Positions 24,151-64,000 of a stretch of DNA of 64,000 nt are shown piece after piece (the stretch's first letter is position 1; the number at the start of each line of letters is the position of its first letter). The position numbers and the translations under genes were made by a program. Location of the stretch: assembly GCA_014773175.1 (NCBI GenBank), contig VXCM01003218.1:48616-112615 (forward strand). Reading direction: 5' to 3'. This DNA comes from Lucifuga dentata. Its lineage: Eukaryota > Chordata > Actinopteri > Ophidiiformes > Bythitidae. The notes under the pieces are model-generated. The model worked only from the letters and a program-made list of their open reading frames with translations. It made no database searches and had not been told where the DNA came from.

Positions 24151-25326
24151 TCCTCGGCGACTCTCGGTGCTACAGAAAATTTACAGAATAGTTAACAGAA
24201 ACACGGCAGATTTTACTATCGTAAGGTGCTATGCGTGAGGCAGACGAAGGTTTTGCCCTTTAGTAACAAATGTTGTAAAAAACAGTTTGTAAAGTGGACC
24301 GTAACGCTTTCAGAGCTGGCTGGCTGGCTGCCATCGCGTCCTTACATGACCTGTCAGGCAGAGAATGAGAAGCTACTTGAGGACAGCAACAGACACAGCG
24401 AACTTTATCACACCAAAACCTGCAATCTAAACTGTTTACTTTTAGTTTTTATGATTCATTTGTTATTTCTAGAATTTCGCCTATTTTAGCTGGACAGTAG
24501 TGATTACTTCGATGTTTTACGCTAAAGTGCTATGCAAATTTTCCATAACCATGCCAGCACAAAAAGGCCCTCCAGCTAATCCGCTAATATGCTAGCTAGT
24601 AAATATCACAATAAGGCTTTATTTGTATCAACAAGGTACTACTATTTAACAATATCTACCACATACGGAAAAAATACAAGAGATCCAAACGTTAAAAGGT
24701 CATAAATTAGAGATTTTCTATGTAGGCAGCAAAGTACAGTAGCAATGTTTAGGTTTTATACATACTGCACATCTGATGTAATTATTTAAAATTGACTGTC
24801 AGATATACAATTATTTTCACATTGTGCTGTACAGAAAAGTCAAACTTGTAACACTGTTTTCATTATTACAGATGTTAAAGGAGCGATCAATGTTAATTCT
24901 TGCATTTTCTTCACTGAGGCTATCCAAGATGTTATGTTAACGCTGCTTCTCCGAGTCAGTCATAACATGACTCATCGACTTGTTGAAAAGGACTTGTAAC
25001 TCCGTGGCATGGAAAAAGAAAAGTATACAGCTTCTAATACAAACTTCTCTGCATTTTACAGGAGTAATGGTTTGCTACAATTTATGACAAAGGCCATATG
25101 AACAGGAATTTTATGTGTCCTAATGTTGGAACAAGCAGGCACAAGACAACTCAGAGGTAAAACATTTAATTAAATAAAAGCAAAAAGAAAAGATATACAA
25201 ATATTTAGCTAATGCTCAAGTAGAACGACCTGTATATTTCCATGAAAATAGAGGCTATTTGCTTATTGACACAGCTGAGGATGATAAGTAACCATTAAAA
25301 ATGGTCACATTGGTCCTGTAGAACTG

Positions 25327-40516
<15,190 letters not shown>

Positions 40517-42053
40517 TTTGACTTCAAACTCGTCTTATACTAGGCATGAATGACACGTATCAGTGATTATCCTGGTTTAATGCTGAATTTTAGGATCCCG
40601 CAAACACAGTCCAGTTTACAGTTTATAACCAGCTGATACATATAACGGCTTTCCTACACCCTTGATTTCTGGCGCCACAAACGTCATCAGAGGTTGTGAG
40701 GTAAGTGAGTGAGCTGCCGCCTGTAAAAGTAGATCCTTCAGCGAAATTGTACATTAGCTGAAAATTTAACACTAATTTTATTTCCAGTACACCATTGGCA
40801 TACCACATTTAATGAGCCACTGTAGCTGACAAAATAAATTCAGACGTAGCACATATTCTAACATAAATAAGCGGAGGGATAGAAATGGATTAGAAAAGAT
40901 GTTCCGACTGATTATAGACCACGTGTCACACTGCGCCCTATTGCCCGCGCGCTCCGATTATGCACAGATGAAGTAGAACACGTCTTGTTAGAACATGTTT
41001 AAAATCGACATTACATTAATTTACAACATGCAAACAAAGCCAGAAAAAGTCATGCATTTTCCCACCCTTCCCCGTTTAACTTTAAGACAGAGACAACATC
41101 AACTCATTATCTTTTATTTGAATAGTGGACAGACACCAGAGGAGAAAATACAAATTCTAGAGTTGTTCCTAACCTGAAAAAACTGGTACATTATNGACAG
41201 ACACCAGAGGAGAAAATACAAATTCTAGAGTTGTTCCTAACCTGAAAAAACTGGTACATTATGTAAAACTGCTGTACAAGCAAACAGATTCATACAGGTT
41301 AATCTCAAAGCCTTCCATTGAATCATAATGTGTTAGCAGGGTACAAATTAAGTGCAGTCATGGACAGATTTGAGGGAAACCCATGCCAATGTTCAGGATG
41401 AGTAAAATCCATATCACAAGAACATTAGCCAGATAACTACTATGCAAATACAAGGCAAACAAGCATGCTAAGGCTTCCTCCATTTATTGTATGGTATAAT
41501 CTGCTTTTTGGGACGACTACAGGCTATTTTAGTTAAAAGCCGTAAGCTTACATTTTTCAATAGATGAATATAGCAATGGTTTCTTCAGTTTAGTTTCATA
41601 AACATTTTGAAGTTAGCACTGGCCTTGCAATTGAAATGAAAAATAATAACAACAAAGGATTAAATGGAAGACTTATGATTTCACCTAAAGTTATCAGAGC
41701 ACACAATCCACTTCATTCACACAGCAGCCAGCTACCACCTTTCACAGTACCAAGATACATGTTCAAATTCAGTCAGATGACACATCAATCTACTATTTCA
41801 CAAAGTTATTGAGTTTTAAAATGTGAGCATAATCTGAAGAAGAAATTCAGATTCTGTAAACTCACATTTATAATCTTGGATAAAATTAGATGATGGAGGC
41901 TATTTTTATCCATGTAGTAACAACACAATGTGCCCAAACTCTATCAATAACTCTTTAATATTTGAATGATGTGTCACACAACTGCTGGCTACTGTGCTGC
42001 TGTGGCTTTGACTTGAAACATGGTCAGGGTCCCCATCAGTCTGCAGATTGCGT
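40517..42053. other. ATAD2 promoter side and PSMA2 3' UTR
   Basis: The first few hundred bases beyond 40516 are the presumed ATAD2 promoter; they hold TGGCGCCA at 40670-40677, an E2F-like core. The rest, towards 42053, reads as PSMA2 3' UTR on the minus strand, with AATAAA (forward TTTATT) at 41113-41118 and a single-N duplication at 41128-41262. No other gene seen. Confidence 0.45.
41128..41262. repeat. 67-bp duplication around a single N
   Basis: 41128-41194 equals 41196-41262; N at 41195. Starts GACAGACACCAGAGG. It lies in the probable PSMA2 3' UTR, so the apparent UTR length is inflated. Confidence 0.85.
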
Positions 42054-45423
<3,370 letters not shown>

Positions 45424-45761
45424 CTTCTTTATTCGTCTTCTTCTTCTTATCTGTGTTGCTTGGAAACTCGCAAATCTAGTTTGAGGTTCAGATCGCCATC
45501 TAGTGTACAGATGTATTACCCCACACAACAACTCTGCGTTTTTAAAACATAACTTACATAATAAATTGTATTAAAACGGATACATTTTAATAATAATAAC
45601 ATTAAAGGCTTTTCCTACTGTCTAAACCTGTCCCTGAAAGAAATCTGAATTGTCTAAGTTTATCGTTTCTGTTTCTTAATTTTATATTGTGTTTTGTTTG
45701 TATTGGCTTCTCATTTTATTTATGTGTAAAGCACTCTGTAACTTTGTTTTTAAAAGTACTA

Positions 45762-45828
<67 letters not shown>

Positions 45829-45851
45829 NTTATTATTATTATTATTATTAT

Positions 45852-45892
<41 letters not shown>

Positions 45893-46285
45893 TTATGTTA
45901 TCGTCTTTGTTGTTGTTTCTGTGTTAGTAATAATATTAGTAATGGTATTTGGTTTTCGGATTTTCTCTGCTTTGGGGTTTTGAAAAAAACATGTGATCCA
46001 AGAAAAAAAAAACTTAATAGATAAATTATACCACCTGGAATATGAATTGTTAAACAGACAGCATTGAAAACTTAAAAAAAAAAAAAAAAAAATACATAAA
46101 TAAATTGCAGCTTTGGGACGCTGACTGAAGGTGGCAGCAGCAACACGCCTCAGTTTGTCGTTTACCGTGAAAGGTGAAAAGAAGAAGAGCTACATTTTGT
46201 TGTCGCGGTTTAGTGACGTACTAAGTCTCAGTGACCGTGAGCAGATTGACATGTTTTGAAGAAAGGCGGCGTGCCGACACTGAAA
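45424..46285. promoter_or_regulatory. Divergent PSMA2/MRPL32 intergenic promoter region
   Basis: Separates two head-to-head housekeeping genes. The PSMA2 start overlaps AAGATGGCGG (YY1-like). The middle holds (TTA)n(TAG)n microsatellites around an N at 45829 and a poly-A run near 46074-46091. Segments nearest each gene are more GC-rich. Confidence 0.6.
45762..45893. repeat. Compound (TTA)n(TAG)n microsatellite duplicated around N
   Basis: The same ATT-run plus AGT-run block occurs on both sides of a single N (45829), most simply read as an unresolved contig overlap in a microsatellite. Confidence 0.8.
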
Positions 46286-47867
46286 ATGATGAATTTAGTA
46301 GTTTTGGTTCGCAACCTCAGACGGTCTTTGCTACAGATAGAAAGCAGGATTCTGCAGGCTGCGGGATTAGACAGACAGCAGGGTGAGTTTACTGAACGGA
46401 GCTCTACACGTTAGTTGCTGCTAGTTATGCTAACAAGTTGTTTCCCTCATGGATGCAGGACACATTCTGTATAACTAGCTATATGTCTACCGCATGATCT
46501 ATTTTCAGTTGATGTCCTTCTACTTATTCTTAGTTTATCATTCATCATTTTTACTTTCCCATGTTCACAGTCTTTCTGCTTCCCCTCCTCTGCACACCTT
46601 TATGATTGAAATGTAATGGCTTGAGGCATAATAGTATCTCCCTGTGTGCAGCTCCAGCGCTGGCATTGAATGGCCCCAGTCTCCTACCTCAGCCCCAGCA
46701 GGAGCAGGAGCTGGAAGATCAGCAGCCCCCTGGCGTCCTGGACAGCATCCTGTGGATGGCTGTACCCAAGAAGAGACGCACTATAGAGGTCAACCGTACC
46801 AGGAGGAGATCTGAGACTAAACTCATAAAAGTCAAGGTATAGGAGAGCATAGCTAATCCAAAAAATGATACTTCACTTTATAAAATCATGTTCCTTCTCT
46901 CTGTACTGATTAAAAGGGAGTGATTAGCTGAGGTTTGGAGATTTCAGCAGTTTTCTCATCCCGGTACAATGATGCTCAATGGCATTTCATTCAAAGCTCA
47001 TATGACATATTTTATATTATAAAAGTAAAAATCAACTTTTCCTTCCATTTATAATGAATTGTTTACTTGTAGAGGTCCATGGATACATTGGCTATACATT
47101 TCCCTAATAGTTAATGTAATAGTCTATAATAATTTAATAGCTAACTAATAGTTAGCTAATAAAAACATAGCATTTTGTGCACCATAAGCTATGAGTGCAT
47201 TATGTTATAGTGTTAAGTTTAGAATATCATCATATAGTGTAATGTAACTGATGCACACCTTAATGTACTACTTTAATTACATAGTAATTAAATACTCAGG
47301 TTATTGCTCAGCTCACTAACCTTTTCTCTGTATACAAGGAAGGAAAAAAAGGTAGGCACACATTTGTAAACAGATAAAGCTTCAGAGGATGTAATATTTC
47401 AAATCCAGTAAAATAAATTCTGATTTTGTGTACAGTCTCATTGATAATACCAATTAGGGCATCATCAATATCTCACCATAAACACTTTAAGTGCTATTTT
47501 GTGTAGTGAACAGTTACTATGTGTCAGTATTATACTTGCTCACTCATGTATACTGTTTCCTTCTTCTCTTTTCTGAACTTTCAAACCATCTCCCACTGTT
47601 TCTTTCTCCTTCTCTCAGAACAACATCGAGCCGTGTCCAGAATGTGGCCACCTAAAGCAGAAGCACGTCCTGTGTGGTTTCTGTTACCGCAAGGTGTGTA
47701 AAGAAACTGCTCTGATTCGTCAGCAGATTAACGCCATGGAGGGCGGCCCACTAAGGGCCCCGACCGTGGAGACCGTCGTCCTGTATGAGGGTGAGACACC
47801 AAGCCAGCAGGACAAAGACAAGAGGATAGTGGAGAGGCCCAGGAAACGGCCTGCCTGGTTCAGCTAA
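46286..47867 (+). CDS. MRPL32: MRPL32, mitochondrial large ribosomal subunit protein bL32m
   Basis: Three exons: 46286-46382, 46652-46836 and 47619-47867 (TAA at 47865-47867); 531 nt, 176 aa (human 188). The N-terminal segment is a mitochondrial targeting presequence ([15 protein letters not shown], basic and hydrophobic). The bL32 core begins near [22 protein letters not shown] zinc ribbon follows with Cys100, Cys103, Cys113 and Cys116 ([17 protein letters not shown]). In mouse and yeast the precursor is matured by the m-AAA protease before assembly into the mitoribosome, and the cysteine-bearing fold matters for that cleavage. Two in-frame ATGs are adjacent at the start; the first is used here by convention. 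Shares a divergent promoter with PSMA2. A polyadenylation signal AATAAA lies at 48495-48500. Confidence 0.95.
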
Positions 47868-48147
47868 TGCTGCTGAGATGTTATTACAGCTCTGCGTAAT
47901 CAATATTGTTTTTACCCAGATGATTCATGTCAGAGGTTTATGTATCAGGTTTTCTGTACAAATAACATTAAGAGATCTACTTTGTTGTATCAGCACTGAT
48001 ACTGAGAGCCTTGATAAATATCAGCACATCAGATATAAATACAGCTATGACATCAAAACTTCTGTATTTAACAGTATAGTGCAGCACAATGATCCATCTC
48101 TGAACGTGTTGTACTACATTGTTGATGTGGTGACAAGAAAATCTAAA

Positions 48148-48282
48148 GATACAGCGATACAGCCCACTTAATGTCAAATTCTTTGAAGAGTTATGGGTAT
48201 GAGACTTCATGGTTNGATACAGCGATACAGCCCACTTAATGTCAAATTCTTTGAAGAGTTATGGGTATGAGACTTCATGGTT
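48148..48282. repeat. 67-bp duplication around a single N (MRPL32 3' UTR)
   Basis: 48148-48214 equals 48216-48282; N at 48215. Starts GATACAGCGATACAG. Confidence 0.85.
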
Positions 48283-48342
48283 TGTTTAATGGCAATATGA
48301 CTTTCACTGTTTCAGGTTTTGACTGAGAAATGTGTATTTGTA

Positions 48343-48477
48343 TGTTTGACAGTAAATTAATTTTGGGAAAATTTTGTCCATATTCATTGTTCACGTTTTC
48401 AAAATTAAANTGTTTGACAGTAAATTAATTTTGGGAAAATTTTGTCCATATTCATTGTTCACGTTTTCAAAATTAAA
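48343..48477. repeat. 67-bp duplication around a single N (MRPL32 3' UTR)
   Basis: 48343-48409 equals 48411-48477; N at 48410. Starts TGTTTGACAGTAAATT. It lies only 60 bases beyond the previous one. Confidence 0.85.
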
Positions 48478-48494
48478 TGGAAAAAATTATAAAA

Positions 48495-48500
48495 AATAAA
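48495..48500 (+). terminator. MRPL32: Polyadenylation signal, probable MRPL32 3' end
   Basis: AATAAA about 630 bases after the stop codon (about 136 fewer if the two single-N duplications are artefacts). Confidence 0.4.
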
Positions 48501-49979
48501 AACTGAAAATCAACAAGCTGTTAAAGTGTGGGGAAAATTCTTTGAGGTTTGAGGCTTTCTTTCAAAGCATCCATTCATCCACGTGCATGTGGCTCAGTCT
48601 TCTAGTTCATATTACACCAAATGGCCCAATGTGTGTTTTTATGATGAGTTTTCACCTGCAGTTACAGTATTAAATGAATCTGGAGCTGGTTATGGATTTG
48701 TCATTGTACAGTGACAGCACCTCTTGTGGTCAGATGACATTATAACAGCACAATCAGAGAGCTGATGCTGTATTCTAGTTATTATTATTTGGCAAGTTCT
48801 CAGTAGTAAAGACTAGTACACAAATTAAATACTTAAACCAAACATTTATTGAAGAATGTACAGAATTGCTTCTCATATTATCTACTCATCTCAGTTGATG
48901 GCATTATATCCACCATGTATAATACCATTGCAGAGAGCCCTAGAAACCTTAGAGAATTATAGCTTTTCACCATGTGTGAAGTGTAAAATACAGAATTATA
49001 AGCATCTTTTAAATGTAATAATGTGGCAAGCAACAATTTGCAGGAGTGAGCATCGCTTTATACCTTTTTTTTCTGATTCTGATTTGACTCAACACACATG
49101 CAGCGCCTTCCTCTTTCCATGATAGTTCTGAAACTTCCGTGATCATGCATTAATCCCTGACAGCTAAGCAGTGAACAATGTCGAAAGCCAAGAGGTTTAA
49201 AACCAGAGATGAGAATCACACACACTATTCTCATGGGGAATTGTTGTGTATCATGCATCAGATAAGGAGAAAAGTTTAGTAGTAGAAATTCCAAATAATA
49301 GAAGGGTTCAAGATCAACCTATTGTTTTCTTGAGAAGGCATTTTTGATTCAAGGCCATTTTGCTGAAAACTGTACTACAGTATTTAGTTTGATATTTTAG
49401 AAATTTCCTGCAGATACCCACTAAAAACACTGTGTTTTTCATATCGGAAACATTACATTAAGTGCCTCTAGTACATTCAGCACAGGTAAGAGCCAGATAT
49501 TTACACAGCAGTAATTCATGGCGCTCACTGAACATAAGTTAAATTGAGACAAATTTTTAATGGGGCTAACTAAAACTACATTTCTCTAAATTTAACTAAA
49601 CATCAGTTGGTGTATCCAATATGGATGTCACCTGAATGATCCTTAAAACATTTTTATCAGAAGTTTTCAAATTGTTAATTTAAAGCAAATATTCTAACCT
49701 GCAGTATTTAAGGCTTCTGAAATGAAATCAGAATAATGTACATTAGCATGCTTTAAACATGACAAATTTCTTTCCAATACTCTGAAATCTGGACTGGAAA
49801 TTCTTGATGCTGAGTATTATTGTGGTGAGATTTCTTCTGTAACATCTCTATCATGTAACGAGTGAAGATAATTCTCATTTGCAGTGAATGATAATAAATG
49901 CCATTTCCACCCCTGATCCAGAGAAATTCAACATTCCTAAAAAATCAAATGAAAAACACCAGCTTGTCTTTGTCTAAGG
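48501..49979. other. Convergent spacer between MRPL32 and CCDC127
   Basis: AT-rich with no exon signal. It must include the CCDC127 3' UTR; a minus-strand AATAAA (forward TTTATT at 48845-48850) is a candidate end. Confidence 0.4.
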
Positions 49980-51789
49980 TCACTTTGCATGAGACTTAAT
50001 TTTCCCTCCTAGAATGGCTTCTTCAGCTCTCTTATGTTTCTGGACAGTGACCTGCAGCTGCCAGTATTTTAGATACACCCACATGAGGCTTCCATTCTTC
50101 CTCTTGTCTATATTTAGAAGATCCGCACAATGCTTATCTCTCTTAAAAATATCCTTCAGACCTGACTCCAAATCCATTTCTCCCCCAATGGGCTCTTTGA
50201 CAACCTTAAGCAGTATGTTCTTCTCCATTTCTAGCCGTTGCTCTCGAGGTTGGATGAGGGAACAGTAGGCATTCTGCCGCTCCACGAGCATACCCTCGAG
50301 TTCCTTCAGAGTGGCTGTGGCTCGCTGGTACCAGTCGTTCTCTCGTTCCAGGGCATGGTGCAGGACAACTCCTGTAACTCCGGACTCAACCAGCCTTTTT
50401 TTCTCTGCCTCAAAATCCTCACGCTCCTTGTAAGCAAAAAGACAGAGATTTGGTTTAGGGAAAGATTAGAAAGTGGGGTAAAAATAGGTGATGAAGGGTC
50501 CTCATGAGGAGATAATAGAGGAGATGATGGAGAAGATGAGAAGTTTACCTGCTGTAACTGTTTCCGTTCTTCCATTAGCTGCTGGCTCTGTGAGATCAGG
50601 GCCTGCTTATAGCCTTTCACCCTCTGTCTCTCCTTCTCCAGCTCTAATTCCAGTACTGCCACTGCTCTGCGCCTCTCTGTCAGTGTCTCCCGGTACCGTT
50701 CCTCCATCTCACTTCTTATTGTGAAGACATCCTTGTCATACTGGGCTTTGACTTTCTCAATCTCCCTCTGAGAGTCCCTACTCCAAATCCAACCTAAGGG
50801 GAAGGTGGGGGATGAGACAGGGGAGAAAGGACACGGGCAGTAGGAACTAGGTAACATATCAAATATTTAAGAAATACTGCAATGATCTTTAAGCACTTTT
50901 AATGGGGAAAATTAAATTATGGGAGATCAGACCAGTAGTAGCAGTCTCACAATTTAACTGGCAGCTGCTAGTAATGAAAATAAGCCAGAGAGACAAAAGA
51001 ATGTAATAATATAGTCTCCTATTATTACAAAAACTCACTGAAGATAGTGTTGCTTTAAGGGATTGGAAACAACACTGTCTTTTATAAAAAATTAGTGTCT
51101 TTGTGTTTATTCAGTTAATTTGTTTGGGTTTTTTTTAAGGTAAATTAATTATTATGCAGAAACATATATTCTTGAAATGTTGAACTGTACTATGTGCAAA
51201 TGACAATAAAGAATTCCTTTCCTTTCAAATGTTTAATGCAAGCATGTTAAAGATTATATGTGCCATTATTCTGTGCATATTTGAACTGAATAAAGACCAT
51301 TTAGGTTGAGGGTGTCATGTGCAGTCACCTCATGGCAGAAGGTCCTGGGTTTACCCTTGACCTGGCCGGCTGGGACTATTCTTCCTGTGTTAACATGAGC
51401 TTGCTTACAAGTTAGGTAAATTGGAAACTCTAAATTGCCTCAAGATATCAATGTGACTATGACAGCATTTGTCTATATGTGCTCATCCTGAGATAAACTA
51501 GCAACTGCCCATGGTCTACAACTCTATACTGTCTTGCCTCTTGCTCAGTGCTGGTTAGTATAAACTTCAGCCCTAATTAGTATCTCAAATGCTACACTAC
51601 TTTGTGTCATCAGCCTCAAAGACACTCCATTTACAGGCACATCTTCACGTGTAACTTACGAAATGCAGCCAGTCCCAGCATTGGGACCAGCAGGGCGTAA
51701 TTCCATTGGTTCCCATCACCTGCACCCGCCCCCCTTCCTCTGGGGTCTGGTTGAATGTTCCATCTGGGTGGCTCATTCAAGTTGTTCAT
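49980..51789 (-). CDS. CCDC127: CCDC127, coiled-coil membrane-anchored protein
   Basis: Three exons on the minus strand: 51660-51789 (ATG at 51789), 50549-50793 and 49980-50426 (TGA at 49980-49982); 822 nt, 273 aa (human 260). Residues about 28-44 (NQWNYALLVPMLGLAAF) form one hydrophobic segment that could anchor the protein. From about residue 50 to 160 the sequence is a charged heptad-like coiled coil (QREIEKVKAQYDKD, RSEMEERYRETLTERR). The C-terminal third carries DWYQRATATLKELEG, LLNIDKRKNGSLMWVYL and a basic end. It has been reported at mitochondria in mammals, but its role is poorly known. Head-to-head with SDHA with 979 bases between start codons, as on human 5p15, which supports the assignment. 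Confidence 0.92.
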
Positions 51790-52768
51790 GGAGACTGTAA
51801 CAGCACACACACATTAAGCAATACATCACTCATAACTGAGTCTTCTTAACATTCAGAAGGTAAATGTTCAAAATTTCTCACAGACAATCTTCGGGATATT
51901 ACTTACTGGGCAAAAGTCTTAAAAAAAACCATTTTAAACAGCTATAAAGTGGCAATAAACATAATCACTATCATTATTATTATCATTAAGAAATTCTTTT
52001 TACCACACGACAGTGTTGTTAAAGTATCCATTGCTTTTGTAGTAACACGATACAATTGGCTTAGATTAATTAAAAATTGGTGTCAAACTGTTTGAATAAC
52101 AGTGCATGGACATCATGTGTGACATTTAGACACAGTGTTGCAAAGATACAGTAGATTAGCAAGACCGTTAGCATTAAGCTGCCTTGCTAGCATTTGCCAA
52201 AGCAATCGACAGCAACAGTATCTTAACATGCTTTTCAGTTTGACAGCTAACCACAAGTAGCCACCGTTATGCTAACATTCCAGCTAAACATGCTAAAGTC
52301 TTAGCTTGCTATCTCATGTTTGCTTTTGTATTCCCCACGGAAATAAAGCTGAGAAAAGCTTTGTGAGTCCGACTGTCAGGGTACGTCTGTTAGAAATCTT
52401 CTGCTATTTCTCACCTTGAATGAAAACTCTAGGTCACTTATACATTTGTTCCTGTACACCACAGATTATACAATTTCGACGCAGGTTAGAGTCCATCTGA
52501 CCGACCAAGGGTATCTTTGGAAAAGTACGTATATATCACTGTCTCTTTGAGTGGTGACATGAACATAAGTCTGTGTTTACGTTGGTTTAATAGTTAAATC
52601 ATTTAAATATTTGCCGTTATAAGACGTTAATCAATGTTTTTATAAGTTTGATCTCAGTCTAGATGTAAGTAACACCCCCGTTTTTGCAGGATGGTTTGAT
52701 CCAGTAGCCTGCGCAGCAACATTTGTGTTCCTCCGCCTTGTCACCGGAACGTTCCTTGAGCTGACAAC
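51790..52768. promoter_or_regulatory. Divergent CCDC127/SDHA promoter region
   Basis: Intergenic interval between head-to-head starts; it contains any untranslated CCDC127 exon as well as the promoter. The SDHA start codon lies in ACATGGCGGGCG, another YY1-like context. No TATA box stands out. Confidence 0.55.
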
Positions 52769-61874
<9,106 letters not shown>

Positions 61875-62426
61875 GAAGGCCTCCACTCATCTCCTCTCAC
61901 CATCCATCCTTACTCAGTTAGCGAATGCCCTTTCATTCACTATTTATGGACACACTTTTCATGTAACAGTGGTGATATTCTGGGCATAGTTATGCTTTTG
62001 GTTGCACATTTGTATCCATTTCTAATAGATAAATATACTGTATTGTCTTTGATCTTCATCATTTCTTGTTCCTCTCCTTCGTGTATGTACTGCCTTGATT
62101 TAATCTGTTTGCAGCAGATTAAACTTGAACATATTTTCTGTGACCTCTCACTCTGTGTGAGCTGGCTTTGTACATACTGTAGTCGTAAAGAATTTAAGAC
62201 AGATGGGGAAGTGAGAAACTTCCAGCATTTGAAAAGCAAATCCAGTCGACATCTTGGCTTTTCTCAGTTCTTAGAGCTGCATTGCTTTGGGTGCTTCTTT
62301 GATTCTTATTTCCCTTCTAAAGATTTCTGAAGTGAAGTGATCGTTGATATGATTGTATTTTGAAATGTGCATGTCACAGTCAAGATGCAGAGGGATGTTT
62401 TAAGTATGTAAATATTGAGCAATTAC

Positions 62427-62432
62427 AATAAA
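62427..62432 (+). terminator. SDHA: Polyadenylation signal, probable SDHA 3' end
   Basis: AATAAA about 550 bases after the stop codon, the first good candidate downstream. Confidence 0.5.
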
Positions 62433-62617
62433 CATGGCAAATTACACAGTAAATTACATGTAAATTAATGTATGAAGTAGTTTATTCTCTTATTCACTAC
62501 GGCCTTAAGCCTTTGTTCTCACTGTATGTACATACTGTGTGTGAGAAGATAAAGTAACATGCATCTAGTCTCATTCAGTAATTCATCAGCTGATGGCTTG
62601 ATGCTTGAATCTACATA

Positions 62618-62982
62618 CAGTGGGGTCCAAAAGTCTGAGACCACTGTGAAAATGCTTCTATTTTGCATTCTGTTTTAATTTAATACAAGACTTTTCATTA
62701 CAAATGATATCATTTTAACAATGAGGTTTGAATTTGAAAAATGTCCATGAATGTCAGAATATCTTAGTATTTGGTATGCCCTCCTTTTGCTTTAATGACA
62801 GCATCACTCCAGCTGGCATGGACTCCACAAGTTTATGCAAAACCTGATGAGCCATGTTATCCCAGCATATTTGACAATGTTCCAAAGAGCTTCTTGTGAT
62901 GTCAGACTTTCTGATTATTTCCAGATTTACATAGAAAACATCACCGATTTTCCATGTGGTCTCAGACTTGTGGACCCCATTG
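62618..62982 (-). mobile_element. Tc1-like deletion remnant downstream of SDHA
   Basis: Sister of the copy in SDHA intron 7, about 365 bp between TA dinucleotides, ends CAGTGGGGTCCAAAAGTC and, inverted, CAATGGGGTCCACAAGTC. The minus strand again encodes LEHCQICWDN and LVESMPAG, followed by a different C-terminal end. Same internal deletion, so both descend from one non-autonomous derivative. Confidence 0.8.
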
Positions 62983-63822
62983 TACATAGTCTTATAGTAG
63001 CGGCTGCTAAATGTACTTCCTAAAACTATACATTTATTCCAGGCACCAATATTAACATCAGCTCTCAGTGGTTTAAAAGTGAAAGCATAGCAACAGGAGT
63101 GTGTTAACTGAAACGTAGCTGTGATCATGTTTTCTGCAACTCCAGAAGTTATTGTCACATTTTAACAGAAGCCTGTGCTCAGTGTGGTTATTTGAAGTAT
63201 TTAATACATTCAAATATCATTCTTGTACTTAATCTTTGCAAAGTGGCTTAATGTATTTGCCTGACTGAAAATAAATAGTCAGTTCTTCTTGCTTTGGCAT
63301 TTGTATTTATTTAGTTCAAAAAAAAAAAAAAGGGNAAAAAAAAAAAAAAGGTGCAGTCTGTGCATTAAAGGCTCCTGGATGGTCTTTGGATTGACTTATG
63401 CAATAAAAAAAAAAAATGCACTGAGTCCTTTGTAATCTTTTTTAACTCATGTAAATGAAAGTATTGGTACTCTTATTCTATTCAAGTAATGCACAATAAA
63501 TCTGAAAAGTTGACCTTATGTCATCCATACATTCATGTTTTTGGTTTTCAATGGAACAAAACAAACAAAGCATCTTGTTCTACAAACATATTCTAAAATA
63601 ATCTGGACAGCAATATTAATAGTTGAATATAAATTATTGTATTTGATAGACTGATTATTTTAATTATAATCACAGGTATTTTCAATCTTACAATGCCAGT
63701 TTAAATGGAGAAAACTCTTCATGCTGCTTGTTTGTGTAGAAGGAAACAAGTAGTGTCCACCTCTGCATGTTGGCCAGTAGAGGGCAGCTGAAGCACAGGG
63801 ATTGAAGCAGGGCTCTTGTGGT

Positions 63823-63906
63823 TTAAAGGACAATACCGACGATTTAGTGTTTAAACTCAATATATTTAACTTACATACATGTTACGTTATTGACTACCAT
63901 TGTTTT
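63823..63906. mobile_element. Foldback MITE left-arm fragment
   Basis: TTAAAGGACAATACCGACG followed by TACATACATGTTACGTTATTGAC, matching the left arm of the copies at 4688 and 20978. The match fades at about 63906. Confidence 0.65.
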
Positions 63907-64000
63907 TGTCAAAGAATAGAAGAAGAAGAATTTTTAGAAGAATAGCTTTATTGTCATTATACGTAACATATAATGAAATTACAGGTGCTTCTCCCTTAGT

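Larger units (their letters stand above)
21894..25326. other. ZHX1 upstream region and ATAD2 3' flank
   Basis: 21894-23640 looks like a ZHX1 intron: AT-rich, no exon seen. 24210-25326 is the spacer towards the ATAD2 stop codon, where I see only AT-rich sequence and an ATTAAA-type signal on the minus strand near 25166. The part in between is listed separately as the probable ZHX1 promoter. Confidence 0.45.
62433..64000. other. Spacer downstream of SDHA
   Basis: No gene recognised. Holds a Tc1 remnant, a poly-A run split by N at 63335 and the left arm of another foldback MITE close to the window end. Confidence 0.5.

Noticed and set aside
45689..46024. 111-codon frame rich in L and V
   Set aside because: Translation of the (TTA)n(TAG)n microsatellite across an N.

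Overview
The window is vertebrate nuclear DNA, almost certainly from a teleost fish. The genes are split into short exons by mostly small introns. Every protein has a clear human orthologue except one F-type/C-type lectin, a lectin class that is common in fish. The spacers carry Tc1-like remnants and a foldback repeat. I read eight protein genes by joining exons by eye at GT/AG boundaries. Every complete model closes in frame, and PSMA2 (234 aa) and SDHA (663 aa) come out at or within one residue of the human length.

Layout. 1-1643, minus: the 5' three coding exons of a C8orf76 orthologue, with the rest off the window. 2961-7400, minus: a secreted lectin with an F-type domain followed by a C-type domain. 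8398-14847: spacer and ZHX1 3' flank with repeats. 14848-21807, minus: ZHX1, with five homeodomains but no zinc-finger exon where one is expected. 25327-40516, minus: ATAD2, 30 coding exons encoding tandem AAA domains and a bromodomain. 42054-45423, minus: PSMA2. 46286-47867, plus: MRPL32, head-to-head with PSMA2. 49980-51789, minus: CCDC127. 52769-61874, plus: SDHA, head-to-head with CCDC127. 61875-64000: SDHA 3' UTR, a Tc1 remnant and repeats.

The order C8orf76-ZHX1-ATAD2 matches human 8q24. PSMA2/MRPL32 are neighbours on human 7p14 and CCDC127/SDHA on human 5p15, so three human syntenic blocks lie end to end here. Apart from shared divergent promoters, the genes do not form one pathway: chromatin and transcription factors (ZHX1, ATAD2), the proteasome core (PSMA2), mitochondrial translation (MRPL32) and the TCA cycle/respiratory chain (SDHA).

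The items most worth a second look are: (1) ZHX1 without its zinc fingers, the expected place being a short intron filled by foldback repeats; (2) an in-frame TAG in a late ATAD2 exon, which a good upstream donor could remove in frame; (3) the two-domain lectin with eroded sugar-binding motifs; (4) a palindromic repeat family flanked by TTAA; (5) a repeated assembly signature in which a single N separates two copies of the same 62-67 bp. I found no convincing unknown multi-gene system.
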